This document shows, in pieces, positions 31,714 to 40,637 of a DNA stretch of 43,776 nucleotides. Every line of letters begins with the position of its first letter. Positions within the stretch are counted from its first letter, which is position 1. The position numbers and the translations under genes are program-made. The notes under the pieces were generated by a model. The model ran no database searches. It was not told the origin of the DNA and saw nothing but the letters and a program-made list of their open reading frames with translations. The stretch covers positions 1-43,776 of the forward strand of contig JAOLBX010000012.1 in the NCBI GenBank assembly GCA_028339355.1, in the 5' to 3' direction. This DNA comes from Bacteroidia bacterium. GTDB lineage: Bacteria > Bacteroidota > Bacteroidia > NS11-12g > UBA9320.

Positions 31714-32319
31714 TTAATCTTCTGCAGCTGACTCCTCCGAAGCGGCTGCTTGAGCGGCCAATTCTTCTCTCGCTTTTTCTACGGCATAGTCTTCTTCTGT
31801 TAGCTTCTTTAGCTTACCAAAGCCGTTATCCCAGTCTTCACTCATTTGCTCTTCCATATTCATAAAGAGACCCATTACATTCATCGGGAAACCCATATCT
31901 GAATGGAAACCCCATCGTGCGTTTGTGCCACCATCAGCACCAGATAACTCAACGAAAACTTGTGAGATACCTTCCCAAGGTTTTAGAAAATGGATGTCCG
32001 TGTCTATTCTATTTGGAGCATCAAGTTTTGTGATAGTGTGAGAACCTGCATCTACTTTTTCATTAGTGCCCTCCTATGTCATTTTATCGCCTACGGATCC
32101 AGAAGTTCCTGACCATTCTTTGTTCATGTCTGGTTCGTAGTCATTCCACGGGCTCCAAGAGTCCATCCCTTTCATACTACTCACATGTCTCCAAACAATC
32201 TCCTGAGGGGCATCGATTTTTACTGTTTTTTCGGAGTTCATTTCCTTAGGGGCAAATGCAGCTACGATAAGCAATAGAGCAACTGTTGCCACTAGAGCTA
32301 TTCCGATTTTCTTTAACAT
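31714..32319 (-). pseudogene. SRPBCC (START/polyketide-cyclase-like) protein with in-frame amber codon
   Basis: A 201-codon SRPBCC protein interrupted by a single TAG at 32074-32076. The 5' part has a membrane/leader helix ('IGIALVATVALLLIVAAFAP') and the start of the fold ('KTVKIDAPQEIVWRHVSSM', 'SWSPWNDYEPDMNKEWSG'). After 'VGDKMT' the frame continues unchanged with 'EGTNEKVDAGSHTITKLD', 'IHFLKPWEGISQVFVELSG' and 'NARWGFHSDMGFPM'. At this place family members carry a Trp ('SWEG'), so TGG to TAG is the simplest lesion. A sequencing error, a recent nonsense mutation or suppression are the options; the rest of the gene is undecayed. An Ala/Glu-rich tail ends the protein. Confidence 0.8.
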
Positions 32320-32348
32320 AATTTTTAGATTTAATTCAAAGCAAAAAT

Positions 32349-32383
32349 AAAAAAATCCCGACGAGCAAATGCTGGTCGGGATT
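32349..32383 (-). terminator. Rho-independent terminator of the TonB receptor/hydrolase operon
   Basis: AATCCCGAC (32354-32362) pairs with GTCGGGATT (32375-32383), with an inner AGC/GCT extension. On the minus strand a run of seven T follows. It sits about 20 bases beyond the hydrolase stop. Confidence 0.85.
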
Positions 32384-32403
32384 TTAAATCAATTGAGGAT
32401 AAA

Positions 32404-34086
32404 TTATTCCTTAATAAGTTTACTTGATATTGTACCTTTAGCTGTATGCACATTAACAAAGTAATAACCAGCTTGTAAGCCTTCTAGGCTTAAAGTAGCT
32501 ATGTTATTCGCTTCAGAAGACAATACTTCTCTTCCTGTGATATCAATTATGCTGATACTATTTACGTTGTATTTAGCATCTACACTTACAGTTACTTCAT
32601 TAGTAGCTGGGTTAGGGTAAAGGCTAGCTGCGTTTGTAGGTAGTTTGTCATCTACAGATAGGCTACTTAGAGTGATGTCTCCATTTATAAGAGCTACTCT
32701 AGGGCACATATATCCAAGTATAGTGTCTATGTAGGCACGTCCTTTTTCTGGTCCCATTCCTGCGTTAGATCCTACACTGTTCATGTGAGCAGTTACAGGT
32801 TGTCCCATAAATTGACCAACTACAGTAGTGGCTAAAGGTGAAAGTGGATCCCAAAATTGCCAAGGTCCAGCTTCATTGTTTAATAAAGTACTTGCAATTG
32901 GTCTCACCACAGGGAACAAACCTTTAACGTCTGTATTGACAGTGATTTTATCAAATGGACTTGCGTATATGTAGTCAAACTCAACACCATATGATGCTTC
33001 AGCAGCTATAGTATATGGGTCATTTGCTTGGATATCTTTAATTGCGTCATTATTACCAATTTGATTCGCTTTTTGAACATATAGATTAGCACCTTGCACA
33101 TCTACAACATCTTCATTTGTTGTAGGTACGATTACTGTACCTTCATTGAAAGGAGCAAAAGGGTCTCTAATACACTGGAACGCAATCATAGGAGCGTCGC
33201 CAGTTTCTAGCCAAGAAGTATCTGCTAATGCACCGCCAGCTGTTATTACTGTAGATATTTCTGCAGAAGTAGTAGACGGAGCATAAAGATTAAGAAGACC
33301 ACCGCTTCCATCTATTTCTCCTACTGTAGTTCTGTCAATATATGATGGGCCTACACCTCCAGCTCTAAATTTAGTAAGTTCCATTTCTTCGTTTTTGTCA
33401 AGAGTTTCGTACGCCAACGCCACATATGCCCCTGTTCCTTCACCATACAATGCAATTTTGCTTGGGTCTATAGCGTAAGTAGCAGCGTCATCTTTCAACA
33501 TACGTACGGCTTGTTTTACATCGTGTATTGCTCTATAAACTGCATTAAGCAATTGTCCTCTACGCACGTCTGCTTGCTCAGCAAGTGGATTCCAACCTAA
33601 TCTGTAACTAACAGAAACTGCAACATATCCTCTTTTAGCCCACTCTGTACATAGTACAATAGCAGAACTATCAGTTTTCAAACCAGAAGGAGAGCCGTTT
33701 ATAGGTGGAGGTAAGAAGTTACCTGTGTGCAAGTAAACAATTACAGCTCTGTCTGTAGTAGCATCTGCAGAAGTTTTTGGTTTGTAAATGTCCATCTTTA
33801 CAGTAGTTACCTTCAAGTCTGTAGTAGTGTCTGCAGGATTAAAGAACGGAGTCGGAATAGGTTGGCTTGTTGCTAATGCTGTTTTGATAGCTGTAATATC
33901 TCTTCCAACATTTGCTTGATTAGAAGTCTTTGATGTTAAGAAATCAATGTTTGTAGCGTAATCTACGTTAGAAGTCACTTCTATGTCAGCATCCGTGTAG
34001 ATAGCGTCCACATAGCGAGTTTGTGCGATAGTACTTATTACCATTCCGGTCATAAGTAGAGTTAAAATCAAGTACTGTTTTTTCAT
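32404..34086 (-). CDS. T9SS-sorted alpha/beta-hydrolase-fold surface protein lacking the nucleophile Ser
   Basis: 560 residues with a signal peptide ('LTLLMTGMVISTIAQ'). The hydrolase domain has the oxyanion region 'VIVYLHTGNFLPPP' and 'GYVAVSVSYRLGW', but the nucleophile elbow reads 'IALYGEGTGAYVALA', that is G-E-G-T-G where G-x-S-x-G is expected, so classical esterase activity is doubtful. The C-terminal 75 residues are a type A T9SS sorting domain ('LYPNPATNEVTVSV', 'ISIIDITGREVLSSE', 'GYYFVNVHTAKGTISSKLI'), meaning outer-membrane export by T9SS and surface attachment or release. It follows the TonB receptor by 41 bases in the same operon, so it may process or capture a substrate for it. 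Confidence 0.88.
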   Translation of the reverse strand: MKKQYLILTLLMTGMVISTIAQTRYVDAIYTDADIEVTSNVDYATNIDFLTSKTSNQANVGRDITAIKTALATSQPIPTPFFNPADTTTDLKVTTVKMDIYKPKTSADATTDRAVIVYLHTGNFLPPPINGSPSGLKTDSSAIVLCTEWAKRGYVAVSVSYRLGWNPLAEQADVRRGQLLNAVYRAIHDVKQAVRMLKDDAATYAIDPSKIALYGEGTGAYVALAYETLDKNEEMELTKFRAGGVGPSYIDRTTVGEIDGSGGLLNLYAPSTTSAEISTVITAGGALADTSWLETGDAPMIAFQCIRDPFAPFNEGTVIVPTTNEDVVDVQGANLYVQKANQIGNNDAIKDIQANDPYTIAAEASYGVEFDYIYASPFDKITVNTDVKGLFPVVRPIASTLLNNEAGPWQFWDPLSPLATTVVGQFMGQPVTAHMNSVGSNAGMGPEKGRAYIDTILGYMCPRVALINGDITLSSLSVDDKLPTNAASLYPNPATNEVTVSVDAKYNVNSISIIDITGREVLSSEANNIATLSLEGLQAGYYFVNVHTAKGTISSKLIKE

Positions 34087-34127
34087 TTATTTGTTTGTTT
34101 TAAATTATTGTGTGCAATATATACATA

Positions 34128-36989
34128 TTATTTCTTACTCTTATTATACACGAGCTTGTGTTGTGCGGAGAAGTAAATCATTCTTCCTACATATGGACCT
34201 CCATACACTTGGTAGTTTAAGTTCTCAAACACACTTCGTTGTGAGTTTTCTCCTTCCTTATCGAATAGAGGCATTATACCCAGAAGGTTGCTGCCTCCTA
34301 TTTTAAAAGTCATGTTCCATTTTGGCACTTCGTAATTTATTTGTGCATCCAACATGTCATAAGTTGGCACTGTCCCTGTAAACTGTGGTGAGCCTTCAAA
34401 TACAAAACCTTCTATCCATTTGTAATTTAGTCCAAATCCGAAGTTTTCGCCCTCTCCACCAGGTAATTTCAGTTTGGTGCCGGAGAAGCTCAGATTGAAC
34501 TTGTGTTCGGGTGTGTTAAAAGCAGGAATAATAGGATCATCAGTACCTTGTTTATTGAGACTGTTCCATGAGTAGTTTCCTCCTAAATTATATTTCTGAA
34601 AAAAGTAGTTTATTCCTATTGCTACTCCTTGTGTGGTCACAGTTTCTATTGCATTGGCAGCTACTCGATATACGTTGACATAAGAAGGAGTCGTCGTGAC
34701 CGAATTAAAATAAACAGGATCTAATCCAATGTTATAACCAATAAAATCTTTGTAAGAAGTATAGTAATACCCTGCATCTATGAAAATCGATTGGTCGGCT
34801 ATATTTCCTTTGTAACCAAATTCTATAGTACGAGCTTGCTCAGGTCTTATTGGGTCCACGTTGTAATATTTTAATTGGTCTCTATTTGGTTCATTCGCAT
34901 AAGCGTCTCTAAAAGATTCGATACTTACCAAGGAATCAAAACCATTCAGATTTCCTAAGAGTGTAGCTCTTCCTACATCATAAAAGAGATATTGATCAGC
35001 AAGTGTAGGGTTACGTATAGCAGAGCTGAAAGAAGTTCTGAATACGTGATTTGGTCTGTGCTTGTAAATTAGAGAAGCAGCAGGAGATACTAAGAAGTCA
35101 AAGTTTTGATTTTTGTCTAATCGTGTTGTAACGTTCGCTATGATACGATCCAGTTTCCAGCGTTTCTCTATCCCTCCATAGACTCCTCCTTCATAGTTAG
35201 TGATTAGCACATCTCCAGTGTCGTTAAGTATAGTTCCCTGAGAGTTAGGTCTATATAGTCTTCCGTTTCCACCCAATGTTATTTTTCCAAAAGCAGGTGT
35301 GAAGACATACTGCCCTTGTAAATGATATAATGCAGACTTGTCAAAAAACCTAGTGCCGCCTTCTGTGAAAAGTCTACTCGTAATGTCGCCAAACATGCTG
35401 TCAAATTCCTGTGTTCCCGGCTTCAGTCTGTTCTGGTCTGCCAAGCCCCTAGAGTAGTCGTGTACAGATCGTATAGTGTCTCGGTTGGCAGCTACGAAAG
35501 GATCGTAATAATTTTTAGACCACTCTTCTTGAGTACCATGTAACGTGGAATCCCAAGTAGGATAACCAGGTAAAGAACTTACTAGTCTGGATAGATAAAA
35601 AGGTGAACCTTTCCATATTTTTTTATAACTGTTATACCAATCTCCTTCTAGGCTGGCTGCTTCATTTAGCCTAAAAGCAGTAGCCACAATATCGTACGTG
35701 TTTCCTGCGTTTTCATTGGTACTATAAGCTCTTAAAAAATACTTTCCTGCTTTCTTGAGTTCTATGTGGTTTTGCCAAAATTTGATATCGGTTAGTCTAT
35801 ACCTGTTGTCACCTTGATACACCGTATTACCTGTACTATAATTAAAAGAGTAGTCTAGCTGAGAGGTATCCTTAAAGCGGTAGCTTAAGGTGGTGTTTAA
35901 TTTTAAGTTGTCCGTGGAGTAGTCTACTAAATCTTTTTCTTCGTATCCTGTGCGATAAAAAGTTCCCGCACCAGGCACTTGTCTGTGTCCTTGTGGAGTG
36001 TCAAAGTCATCATTACCATTGGTAAGCACCTCGTCTCCATATCGATTGACAGCATCATATCCTCCCGGGTTACTCTCGTCGTGTTCGCTGTCTAGGGTCG
36101 GGTTATAGTTTTCAGCTTCCCAATCTTGGGCTTGCATATAAAACAAATTTACCTTGTAGCCAAACGTTTTTCTTCCCTTATCATTTGAAGCGTAGTCAGC
36201 ATACCTTAGTGCTATTTGTTTTAGATTTCGTTCTCCTACTTTTAGTTCTGTGAGTATTCCAGGGAAGTTGTAGCTTTCTTTGGTTTCCATGCTTATCACT
36301 CCATTAAAAGCATTTGGACCGTAAAACGCACTACTTGCTCCAGCGATCACATTAACTCTTTTTATGTCTAAGTCACTCGCACCAAGAAAATTTCCCAATG
36401 CAAAATTTAATCCTGGAGATTGGTTGTCTACGCCATCTATCAATTGTAGAGATCTCACAGGACTAGTGCTATTAAAACCACGGGTATTCACCACTCTGAA
36501 ACCTAAGCTAGCTGCAGTTACATCCACACCTTTGAGATTTCCGAGGCTCTCATAAAAGGATGCAGCAGGGGCATCTTCTATCGCTTTTATTCCTATAGAT
36601 TCTACTGTAAGAGGTGCTTCTTTCTGTTTTTCGCTTACTCTGCTGGCACGTACCACAGCTCCTGTCAGTACATTCTCGTCAGAGGTCTTCATCACAATTT
36701 TCAGATTAGAAGTAGTGGAAATGGTTTTAGATTGGTTCTCATATCCAAGATAAGAAATCTTGAGAGTGACCGGAAGAGATGGTACTTTTATACTAAAAGC
36801 CCCTTCCTCGTCGCTTATAGCACCTATTCCACTTATTTCTGGTACGGTGATGTATGCACCTGTTAGGTTTTCTCCTTTTTCATTTGTTATTTTTCCATTC
36901 AGCGTAACTTCTTGAGAATAAGCAGATAAGCTTGTAAATACAAGAAGGATTGCCACAATGTTTTTCTTAAGTAATAACAGTTTATTCAT
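34128..36989 (-). CDS. TonB-dependent outer-membrane receptor with carboxypeptidase-like N-domain
   Basis: About 953 residues from the ATG at 36989, chosen because it starts a clean signal peptide ('LKKNIVAILLVFTSLSAYSQ'); the open frame upstream adds 59 non-signal residues. An N-terminal CarboxypepD_reg-like domain ('VTLNGKITNEKGENLTGAYI') precedes the plug ('APAASFYESLGNLKGVDV', 'NTRGFNSTSPVRSLQLIDGV', 'VIAGASSAFYGPNAFNGVIS') and a long beta barrel ending in 'YFSAQHKLVYNKSKK'. It imports an unknown large nutrient or chelate using TonB. The plug is intact. It is the first gene of the operon with the T9SS hydrolase and is divergent from a second hydrolase. Confidence 0.93.
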   Translation of the reverse strand: MNKLLLLKKNIVAILLVFTSLSAYSQEVTLNGKITNEKGENLTGAYITVPEISGIGAISDEEGAFSIKVPSLPVTLKISYLGYENQSKTISTTSNLKIVMKTSDENVLTGAVVRASRVSEKQKEAPLTVESIGIKAIEDAPAASFYESLGNLKGVDVTAASLGFRVVNTRGFNSTSPVRSLQLIDGVDNQSPGLNFALGNFLGASDLDIKRVNVIAGASSAFYGPNAFNGVISMETKESYNFPGILTELKVGERNLKQIALRYADYASNDKGRKTFGYKVNLFYMQAQDWEAENYNPTLDSEHDESNPGGYDAVNRYGDEVLTNGNDDFDTPQGHRQVPGAGTFYRTGYEEKDLVDYSTDNLKLNTTLSYRFKDTSQLDYSFNYSTGNTVYQGDNRYRLTDIKFWQNHIELKKAGKYFLRAYSTNENAGNTYDIVATAFRLNEAASLEGDWYNSYKKIWKGSPFYLSRLVSSLPGYPTWDSTLHGTQEEWSKNYYDPFVAANRDTIRSVHDYSRGLADQNRLKPGTQEFDSMFGDITSRLFTEGGTRFFDKSALYHLQGQYVFTPAFGKITLGGNGRLYRPNSQGTILNDTGDVLITNYEGGVYGGIEKRWKLDRIIANVTTRLDKNQNFDFLVSPAASLIYKHRPNHVFRTSFSSAIRNPTLADQYLFYDVGRATLLGNLNGFDSLVSIESFRDAYANEPNRDQLKYYNVDPIRPEQARTIEFGYKGNIADQSIFIDAGYYYTSYKDFIGYNIGLDPVYFNSVTTTPSYVNVYRVAANAIETVTTQGVAIGINYFFQKYNLGGNYSWNSLNKQGTDDPIIPAFNTPEHKFNLSFSGTKLKLPGGEGENFGFGLNYKWIEGFVFEGSPQFTGTVPTYDMLDAQINYEVPKWNMTFKIGGSNLLGIMPLFDKEGENSQRSVFENLNYQVYGGPYVGRMIYFSAQHKLVYNKSKK

Positions 36990-37134
36990 AAAATGAAAGT
37001 TTGGCATAGGTTGATCTCTAGTTCTTTTAAAAATCGAAAATAACAATTTATGTGAATGATGTGGAAGTTTTGTTTCAGAAGCTGCTCTCCATCTTCTATT
37101 TTCTGTGCATACTTTTGACATATTATTGGTATAA

Positions 37135-38157
37135 ATGAATCGTAGTATTAAAGTTTTTGTTGGCATTCTGATGGTGTTGGTTTTGCTTTATTTGGTAGGT
37201 CCCCGGACTTCTGAGATTAAGATAATGCCCGAGGTGTCTGCAAGTACGTTAGCAGGAGTAGGGTCTATTGCAAATGTAGGAGACTATATAGCTAGAAATG
37301 AGGAGGCTAGACCTGTTAAGGAAGGAAATTATACTCAGTTACTTTGGGTAGACAGTGTAGGAAAAAAAACAAAATATGTGCTCTTATATCTACATGGATT
37401 CTCAGCTTGCCCAGAAGAAGGAGCACCTGTAAGTGAGAGTATCGCACTTCGTTATGGTATGAATATGTATGCCCCTCGATTAGCCGAACATGGATTGATA
37501 GAGGATGAACCAATGATTAATTTCACAGGAGAAAAATATATCAATTCGGCAAAGGAAGCACTCAAAATAGCCCGATTACTCGGAGATAGTGTAATTATAA
37601 TGAGCACAAGCACAGGCAGTACGGCTGCATTGTGCCTCGCATCAGCAGATAATGCAATACATAGTCTGATATGCTATTCGCCAAATATCCGTGTATATGA
37701 TAAACGAGCATCTCTACTTACAGGACCTTGGGGTTTGCAGGTTTCTCGTCTTGTAAAGGGAGGAGATTATAATGTATGGGAAGCCCCAGTAGAAGCGAGG
37801 AAGTACTGGCATACCAAATACAGACTAGAAGCTACCATCGAGTTGCAGCGACTCTTAGAAAGCACCATGAATGAAGAGACCTTTCAAAAAGTGAAGGTGC
37901 CTACTTTTATAGGGTATTACTACAAAAATGAAGAAGAACAGGACAATGTGGTTTCCGTTCCGGCTATTTTATCGATGTACAAAGATCTGGCAAGTGAGAA
38001 AAAGCAAATAGTAGTATTCCCAAATGGTGGTAACCACTGTATGCCGAGTCCGTATTTTGGCAAGGATATCCCCAATTTAACTAGAGAGACAGCCCGTTTT
38101 CTTGAAGAGGTGCTAGGCCTAAAAAGAACATCGTTGTCATACCCCACCGAGAATTAG
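37135..38157 (+). CDS. Alpha/beta hydrolase, membrane-anchored or exported
   Basis: 340 residues with an N-terminal hydrophobic segment ('VFVGILMVLVLLYLVG') that anchors or exports it. The fold shows 'YVLLYLHGFSACPEEGAPV' (oxyanion HGF), the nucleophile elbow 'IIMSTSTGSTAALCL' (S-x-S-x-G; Ser in place of the first Gly) and 'GGNHCMPSPYF' carrying the catalytic His. It is divergent from the TonB receptor across about 145 bases, so it may share a regulatory region and act on the same substrate. The substrate class (lipase, peptidase or acyl transfer) is unknown. Confidence 0.8.
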   Translation: MNRSIKVFVGILMVLVLLYLVGPRTSEIKIMPEVSASTLAGVGSIANVGDYIARNEEARPVKEGNYTQLLWVDSVGKKTKYVLLYLHGFSACPEEGAPVSESIALRYGMNMYAPRLAEHGLIEDEPMINFTGEKYINSAKEALKIARLLGDSVIIMSTSTGSTAALCLASADNAIHSLICYSPNIRVYDKRASLLTGPWGLQVSRLVKGGDYNVWEAPVEARKYWHTKYRLEATIELQRLLESTMNEETFQKVKVPTFIGYYYKNEEEQDNVVSVPAILSMYKDLASEKKQIVVFPNGGNHCMPSPYFGKDIPNLTRETARFLEEVLGLKRTSLSYPTEN

Positions 38158-38224
38158 AATCTTTTACAGACTCTTTATTTACATACTGCGTTTACTTTTT
38201 CTGCCGTTAGGTTATTAACTAAGT

Positions 38225-39184
38225 ATGCAAATAGGTTCTATAGTAATATCAATTTTTCTGCTTTTTGGTTCGTTGAGCTCTGGCGAGAGAGCATATAAAA
38301 GACTTGACAGAAAGTATAATGCGGACAAGGAAAAGTGCGAGGTCTTGGCTAAAAAAATGATAGCCAAAGATAGAAGCAAACCTGAGCCGTATTTTTTTGT
38401 TTCCAGAGTCAATTTTGACCACTATAGGGAGGCGACTTCACTTCGAAAAAAATCTTCATACTTGTCTAGATCATTAAGCTATGCTGGGAGATTGCAAAAG
38501 TTAAAAACAGCAAGGAAGATGTACGGTAAAAGAGAATGGGATACGCTGCGATTGAAAATAGAAGAAGAATTGCCTGATTTTATCAGAGAACTTCAAGATG
38601 CCAAGCTCGGTGCTAAAGCAGAAAGTCTTATGACCAAGGCTCAGAAAATAAATGCGTATACAGTTGTTTATGAAGTTGTTGAGGATGACGATGCAGCGGT
38701 AATGCCAGGCTACAGAAACGGTCAGTACTTTGGGCTGCCATCGGGTAAAGAAAACGTAGCATCTTCTGGTGTGGAGAAGGAGAAAGAGGTAATACGATTG
38801 CTAAATATAGAGCGAAGAAATCGAGGGATGGTGAAGCTAGTTTGGGATGAGGATTTGGCAAGAGCAGCGAGGTATCACTCGTATGACATGGCTACTCAAA
38901 AATACTTTGACCATCAGTCATATGATAGCATAGGTGGAAAGCTGGTGGAAGTAGGAAATACATTCGTACGAATACGAAGATTCTACACCAAAGGGTTTGT
39001 GAATTCCGAAAACTTAGCTGCAGGAAGCAGTACAGCCAAGGGCACATATACACAGTGGTATAACAGTCCGGGACACTATAGAAATATGTTCAATGAGTCG
39101 AGCAAAAAGGTAGGGGTAGGGCTATATTACGATGCAGCGAGTCCGTATGGATATTACTGGTCTTTCTGCACCGCCCGAGATTAA
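38225..39184 (+). CDS. CAP (SCP/PR-1) domain secreted protein
   Basis: 319 residues with a signal-like N-terminus ('IGSIVISIFLLFGSLSSG'). The N-terminal 150 residues are helical, Lys/Arg-rich and unrecognised. The C-terminal CAP domain (about 190-319) has 'VIRLLNIERRNRGMVKLVW', 'LARAARYHSYDMATQKYFDH', 'SENLAAGSSTAKGTYTQWYN' and 'SPGHYRNMFNESSKKVGVGL', matching the CAP1-CAP4 signatures with the two His and Glu cavity residues. It stops with no gap before the convergent TetR-like gene. CAP roles vary (lipid binding, protease-like), so none is assigned. Confidence 0.9.
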   Translation: MQIGSIVISIFLLFGSLSSGERAYKRLDRKYNADKEKCEVLAKKMIAKDRSKPEPYFFVSRVNFDHYREATSLRKKSSYLSRSLSYAGRLQKLKTARKMYGKREWDTLRLKIEEELPDFIRELQDAKLGAKAESLMTKAQKINAYTVVYEVVEDDDAAVMPGYRNGQYFGLPSGKENVASSGVEKEKEVIRLLNIERRNRGMVKLVWDEDLARAARYHSYDMATQKYFDHQSYDSIGGKLVEVGNTFVRIRRFYTKGFVNSENLAAGSSTAKGTYTQWYNSPGHYRNMFNESSKKVGVGLYYDAASPYGYYWSFCTARD

Positions 39185-39778
39185 TTAGTCGATTTTTATT
39201 TCTGCCTTAGACCTAGAGAATAAACTGGCAATAAGTTTATAAGTGATTTTGCTTAGTTCCTTACTGTCAGGCTCTAAGCTGACAAGTCCTTCTTTTGTAT
39301 AAAAGAACATGCTGTGCACTATAAACTGTGCGTAGAGTTTTGCATTGATGCTTTTGTTAGGAATTATACTCGGAGTGTTTATTAGGATTTTGAAATAATG
39401 CTCAGGCATAACTGTTTCTATGTAGTTCTTAACGAAGGCTAGAACTCTTGTAGTTACAGCATCTATGTTTTCTTTAGCCGAATCTCGTGTGTAATAGATG
39501 AGCAATCCAAGGTCATGTTTGATCATAGTCCCCATTGCATATTCGCCACTTAGGGTTACTATTTTTTTAGACCTAGCATCGTGACGTTTGATATGCATAC
39601 ACCCTGTATCATAGAATATCTCTGCCATACTGTTATATTCGTTTTCTATATCTTTTACCTTAATTCCGGCAGCATCGGCTATTTTTTTAAAAGTAATAGA
39701 TTTCACATTCCCTTCAGCTATAGCTATATTATGAGTGGTTTGAAGTATTTTGTCTTTATAACTTTTAGTCGCTGCCAT
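39185..39778 (-). CDS. TetR-like regulator, paralogue 1
   Basis: About 197 residues from the ATG at 39778; the frame upstream to 39820 overlaps the previous gene's end. The N-terminal HTH is 'ILQTTHNIAIAEGNVKSITF' plus 'KKIADAAGIKVKDIENEYNS'. The C-terminal region resembles the neighbour at 39786-40367: compare 'KLYAQFIVHSMFFYTKEGL' with 'KFYAHFIAHSLKFFNFTTL'. They are tandem paralogues in one operon, 7 bases apart. Targets are unknown; the beta-helix protein gene lies upstream on the other strand. Confidence 0.75.
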   Translation of the reverse strand: MAATKSYKDKILQTTHNIAIAEGNVKSITFKKIADAAGIKVKDIENEYNSMAEIFYDTGCMHIKRHDARSKKIVTLSGEYAMGTMIKHDLGLLIYYTRDSAKENIDAVTTRVLAFVKNYIETVMPEHYFKILINTPSIIPNKSINAKLYAQFIVHSMFFYTKEGLVSLEPDSKELSKITYKLIASLFSRSKAEIKID

Positions 39779-39785
39779 GTTTATT

Positions 39786-40367
39786 TTAAAATTTAGGTAA
39801 TTCAAGAAAGTCCAGTCCAAATAGACTTCCTATTATCTGCTCTGTAGCATTTTTTCTCCCTTCACTGGTAGATTCATAAAATCCCAAAGTAGTGAAATTA
39901 AAAAACTTAAGACTGTGTGCTATGAAATGTGCATAGAATTTTACGTCTATATCCGAAGATGGTAAGAGCTCTTTATTGTTTTCTAAGAAAACGGAATAAA
40001 TTTTTGGCATTTCTATATTGAAGTAGTTATCAAAACTCTTTAGAGCATTCACGTGATCTCCTATAGTTTCATCTGTAAGCATTTTTCTATCCACTTCTAT
40101 TCTGTAAAAAAACATAATATCATTCGAAAGGAGTTCTCTTAGAACGTCTAGGCCTTTTTGTTTAGCGAGTTCCTCGCCTTGAGCCTTTAGTCTAACGATG
40201 CTACGCTTAGATAATGCTGTGGTAATGTCGTGAAAAGTTGGGAAAATTTTTCTGATTTCATCTTCGGGGATCTCTGTTTCTCTAGAGATTGCAGCAATGT
40301 CTATATCTACAACTTTCCCTTCGAAGAAAAAGTCGTAAGTGGCATCTAATATTCGTGTAGCTGGCAT
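39786..40367 (-). CDS. TetR-like regulator, paralogue 2
   Basis: About 193 residues from the ATG at 40367; a TTG at 40373 is the alternative start. The HTH is diverged: 'ILDATYDFFFEGKVVDIDI' then 'AAISRETEIPEDEIRKIFP'. The C-terminal domain is clearly related to the next gene downstream. The two together look like a duplicated regulator pair, possibly acting as a heterodimer. It is divergent from the 770-bp hairpin-rich leader and the large surface protein, which are natural candidate targets. Confidence 0.72.
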   Translation of the reverse strand: MPATRILDATYDFFFEGKVVDIDIAAISRETEIPEDEIRKIFPTFHDITTALSKRSIVRLKAQGEELAKQKGLDVLRELLSNDIMFFYRIEVDRKMLTDETIGDHVNALKSFDNYFNIEMPKIYSVFLENNKELLPSSDIDVKFYAHFIAHSLKFFNFTTLGFYESTSEGRKNATEQIIGSLFGLDFLELPKF

Positions 40368-40623
40368 TGTCAAAAATATATTGTAGAATAAAATGTTCCC
40401 ATACGGCTTCAGTTAGTTTGTCTTAATTAGTACGACGTTAACGTATTTTATTGTCCGTTTATTATTGCAAATAAATGTTTTATTTATGCTTGTGGTCTGA
40501 TTTGATTTGCTGCCTGCTATTCAGCCGGTGAACGGTGTTTTGATGTGAATTTAAATCGTTTTTTTGAAAAAACGATAAACAGCATTTCTGCTGATAGTTT
40601 AATCGTAATTATTAATATTTTTA

Positions 40624-40631
40624 TATTTTCG
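40624..40631 (+). promoter_or_regulatory. -7-like box (TATTTTCG) upstream of the hairpin RNA
   Basis: TATTTTCG (40624-40631), identical to the box at 17808-17815. A start about six bases later would be at 40638, exactly where the first hairpin's left arm begins. No TTG -33 box was found at the right spacing. Confidence 0.35.
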
Positions 40632-40637
40632 TGAAAT

